Made by a program: the position numbers and the translations under genes. A stretch of 64,000 nucleotides of DNA from CAJXSD01 sp964633145 (GTDB lineage Bacteria > Pseudomonadota > Alphaproteobacteria > Rhodobacterales > Rhodobacteraceae), in NCBI GenBank assembly GCA_964633145.1, contig CAZWFE010000008.1, positions 1-64,000 on the forward strand. Reading direction: 5' to 3'. Position 1 is the stretch's first letter. The number at the start of each line of letters is the position of its first letter. The notes beneath the pieces are model-generated. The model worked only from the letters and a program-made list of their open reading frames with translations, was not told the origin of the DNA and searched no databases. Positions 61,782 through 64,000 of the stretch are shown piece after piece.

Positions 61782-64000
61782 TCAGTTGTCACAGCGCACC
61801 GTGACACTGACCGTCCCTTGGGTGGCCCCGGGATAGACCAGCTGGACCTGATCCTTGGCGCTGCCAGCTTGGGTGTTGACATAGGGCATGTGATGCACCG
61901 CACCGCCGCCCGATACCGTTAGTTTCGACTGGGGCACATAGGCCTGAACTGCGCGGGCATATCCGCCAAATGGCAGGGCGTTAGCGGTGTCAACCGTCCA
62001 TGTCGCAGCAACGCTGGATTGGGTATGATCCACAACAACGGGATTTTCGGTTTTCTGGGTCACGTTTTCGAAACTGTTTGCCTCAAACCGCAGATTGCGC
62101 AGGCGGTTGCGATCAATGTCTGCAAATGTGGTATCGACCCGTTCGACCCGTTGGATGGGACCATTTAGGGTTTTGAAACTGTTGTTCATCACCGAAAGGT
62201 TGGCAATACCATGCCCTGTACCATGCGGTTTGACCACCAGATAGGAAAACCAATCCGCAACCTGCCCCGACAAAAATACATTCCCCGAAATGCTTAGCGC
62301 AGAAAATCCAAATCCCACCGTAAAATCAGGGGTTTCGTCATGTTCGTTGGTCCATTCGATAAAGCAGTTATCGACATAATTGCCCACAATTGTGGACGCC
62401 GTGTTTGACCGTGTCAAAACAATACCCGCCAAACGCACGCCGTTTGGCACCCCATCGCCTTGGTAGAAATGGTTGCCAGATACAATGTTGTTGGCGCCAC
62501 TTAACACACAGAAATGACGAAACTGCGATGCCCAGTTATCGCGAATTTTTGCGTCATTTGCATTGATGTTGAACGCGATACTCACCCGATCCGCTGCATG
62601 AACGCTGGATTCATTGGTTACGAAATGACACCGGTCAATCAACATCCCCTGACAGGCGTGTCCTGATGATGTAATTCCACGGAATTTTGGCTTGGTGATA
62701 TAGCAGTCCAAAATATGGAAAATCATGCCCTCTTGGGCCATCATGATCCCGTTGGCTTTGCCGTTACATTGGAATTCGATGTTGTCCAAATTGAATTTGC
62801 TTAGTTTCTGGAACCCGCTGAAATCCAACATGTATTTGAACCGAGTAAAGGTGAAATTCTGCGTGCCTTCGGCATCATACAGCGCCTCGGACAGTTCAAC
62901 GGTTTGCGTTGCGGGATTGACGGAGCGCACATAAATTTCGCGCCCCACACCCTGACCAGTGACCAAGGATCCAATTGCAATATCTTGGACATTTTGCACG
63001 TTGCTTAGCGTGGTGGGGTTCGACGCAGCATAATAGGCCTGGGCCGTCGTCACATCACTTTCCCACGCAGCGCCACCAGATGCGTAAAACTGGCCGTTGC
63101 GGATCACGCGGCGAATTTCGAATGTATCGCGGGTCGCGACCGCTGCCTGCATATCGATGGGTTCGGTCACCGTTACCGTGCGCCCGCACATGTCCAAACT
63201 TTCATGATCGGCGCTGTTCAACAGGGCTTGGAACGCTTTCTTAAATGCCAATTCTTCGTTTTGGAATGCATCAATATAGGTGGGCAAATCAAAGGATTTG
63301 GTAAGCACCAATGGGGCCTCGGGGGGCATAATCACGCGGCCCTGAAATTCGACATGTGAATTCAACACCAAGGGGCTGCCAATCACATAGGCCCCAGACG
63401 GCACAACCAACCGCCGCCCATTCGCGGCCTGATCCGCCGCGACAAAGGCATCATAGTTATCAGTGGCCGCATCCCCAATCGCACCATAATCGCGCACGTC
63501 CACAATGTTCAGCGCATCACGTTGGAACAGGTGGGAAATATCCTCGATCGTGAAATCATCGACGCGCACCACAACGCCCGTGGGCCCAGTGATATCCAAA
63601 CCAAAATGCGCAAATGTCGGGGCCGCCCCCCAAACCATATCAACGCCATCACGCAGGCCCGGACCAACGATGGCAGAAATTTCATAGACCTGGCCATAGT
63701 TCTGCACCGATGTGGATGGGCCAATCTGGGTGACATTCGATACATTATTACCGTCACGGTCACCCGCCCATCCAGCAATGCGCACAGCAGGCAGGCCACC
63801 GACCATCAATTTTACCCGCGTTTTCACCAACAGATAGGTTTCGGAGAAAATTTCGGTACGTTCCGTATAGCGCAATTTTTGCAAGGTATTGGTCTTGACC
63901 AATTCCAAACATCCGCCAAAATCCTGATCCGCAGGGACAAAGGCAGCATTGCCGACCACATCATATGTATCCGTGGTTGATGTCCCATCCCCAGACGACC
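61782..64000 (-). CDS. Glycosyl hydrolase family 28-related beta-helix protein (5' end beyond window)
   Basis: The frame is open from the stop at 61782 to the window edge (64000), so the N-terminus is missing. The visible part is 738 residues. Residues encoded near 63500 (NIVDVRDYGAIGDAATDNYDAFVAADQAANGR) are the pectate-lyase/GH28-related start of a right-handed beta-helix. Repeated hydrophobic strands and Asn ladders follow (IMMAQEGMIFHILDCY, GITSSGHACQGMLIDRCHF). Such proteins bind or cut polysaccharide, and tail-spike proteins share the fold. No phage genes are near. The last 100 residues, with GGAVHHMPYVNTQ, may be a C-terminal cap. Confidence 0.78.
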   Translation of the reverse strand, partial: SSGDGTSTTDTYDVVGNAAFVPADQDFGGCLELVKTNTLQKLRYTERTEIFSETYLLVKTRVKLMVGGLPAVRIAGWAGDRDGNNVSNVTQIGPSTSVQNYGQVYEISAIVGPGLRDGVDMVWGAAPTFAHFGLDITGPTGVVVRVDDFTIEDISHLFQRDALNIVDVRDYGAIGDAATDNYDAFVAADQAANGRRLVVPSGAYVIGSPLVLNSHVEFQGRVIMPPEAPLVLTKSFDLPTYIDAFQNEELAFKKAFQALLNSADHESLDMCGRTVTVTEPIDMQAAVATRDTFEIRRVIRNGQFYASGGAAWESDVTTAQAYYAASNPTTLSNVQNVQDIAIGSLVTGQGVGREIYVRSVNPATQTVELSEALYDAEGTQNFTFTRFKYMLDFSGFQKLSKFNLDNIEFQCNGKANGIMMAQEGMIFHILDCYITKPKFRGITSSGHACQGMLIDRCHFVTNESSVHAADRVSIAFNINANDAKIRDNWASQFRHFCVLSGANNIVSGNHFYQGDGVPNGVRLAGIVLTRSNTASTIVGNYVDNCFIEWTNEHDETPDFTVGFGFSALSISGNVFLSGQVADWFSYLVVKPHGTGHGIANLSVMNNSFKTLNGPIQRVERVDTTFADIDRNRLRNLRFEANSFENVTQKTENPVVVDHTQSSVAATWTVDTANALPFGGYARAVQAYVPQSKLTVSGGGAVHHMPYVNTQAGSAKDQVQLVYPGATQGTVSVTVRCDN

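Overview
The window is ordinary chromosomal DNA from an alphaproteobacterium of the Rhodobacterales (Roseobacter group). Several things point there. There is a HisS-HisZ-HisG operon using the short, HisZ-dependent HisG, a MipZ division ATPase and a ChrR/RpoE singlet-oxygen regulator pair. There is also an infA-maf-RNase G-like cluster, a stand-alone NDUFS4-like Complex I subunit, and DUF1489 and DUF2125 proteins typical of the class. Base composition is moderately GC-rich and even across the window. I see no IS element, prophage block, CRISPR array, rRNA or tRNA. The genus cannot be fixed from the sequence alone.

Layout. 1-2.3 kb: 3' end of a GcvT-type dehydrogenase/aminomethyltransferase, an SseB-like protein and a uracil-DNA glycosylase-like protein. 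2.3-8.4 kb: B12-dependent ribonucleotide reductase, DUF1489, hisS-hisZ-hisG. 8.5-12.5 kb: an SDR plus FeS-photolyase pair, an exported protein with 18 MORN repeats, and slyX. 12.6-16.3 kb: leuA behind a leucine-rich leader peptide, then infA-maf-RNase G-like. 16.3-23.4 kb: nitrilase, an orphan protein, a tesA-like esterase divergent from a ybbA/ybbP-like ABC exporter, an inositol-phosphatase family enzyme and a methyltransferase. 23.6-29 kb: EF-hand protein, aldehyde dehydrogenase, 1-Cys peroxiredoxin and a large FAD/GcvT dehydrogenase. 29.3-35.9 kb: the rod-shape operon mreB-mreC-mreD-mrdA-rodA plus a 2-hydroxyacid dehydrogenase. 36-40 kb: histidine phosphatase, two saccharopine dehydrogenase-family genes and a soluble globin-coupled chemoreceptor. 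40-45.5 kb: a four-gene lipid/stress operon divergent from rpoE-chrR. 45.5-53.5 kb: phosphatase, PmbA, DUF2125, SDR/enoyl-CoA hydratase, HNH protein, flavoprotein and two GSTs. 53.5-64 kb: mutL-rmuC, mipZ, a TPP enzyme, the NDUFS4-like subunit, uvrB and a partial beta-helix protein.

Functional themes. DNA repair is scattered through the window (UDG, photolyase, MutL, RmuC, UvrB). Photo-oxidative and oxidative stress functions recur (RpoE/ChrR with its operon, photolyase, peroxiredoxin, GSTs). One-carbon/methylamine-type oxidation is represented by two GcvT-domain proteins.

The most interesting structure is non-coding. The leuA leader (12662-12812) has a probably leaderless, leucine-rich peptide and three helices, two of which compete. 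The globin-coupled receptor gene has a dyad abutting its ribosome-binding site (38947-38996), and mreB has a hairpin flanked by direct repeats in its leader. The divergent tesA/ybbA start codons overlap by two bases, and a near-identical 26-nt element follows a GC hairpin after two unrelated genes. I found no convincing new multi-gene defence or biosynthetic system. The rpoE-chrR neighbourhood is the nearest thing to a specialised system.
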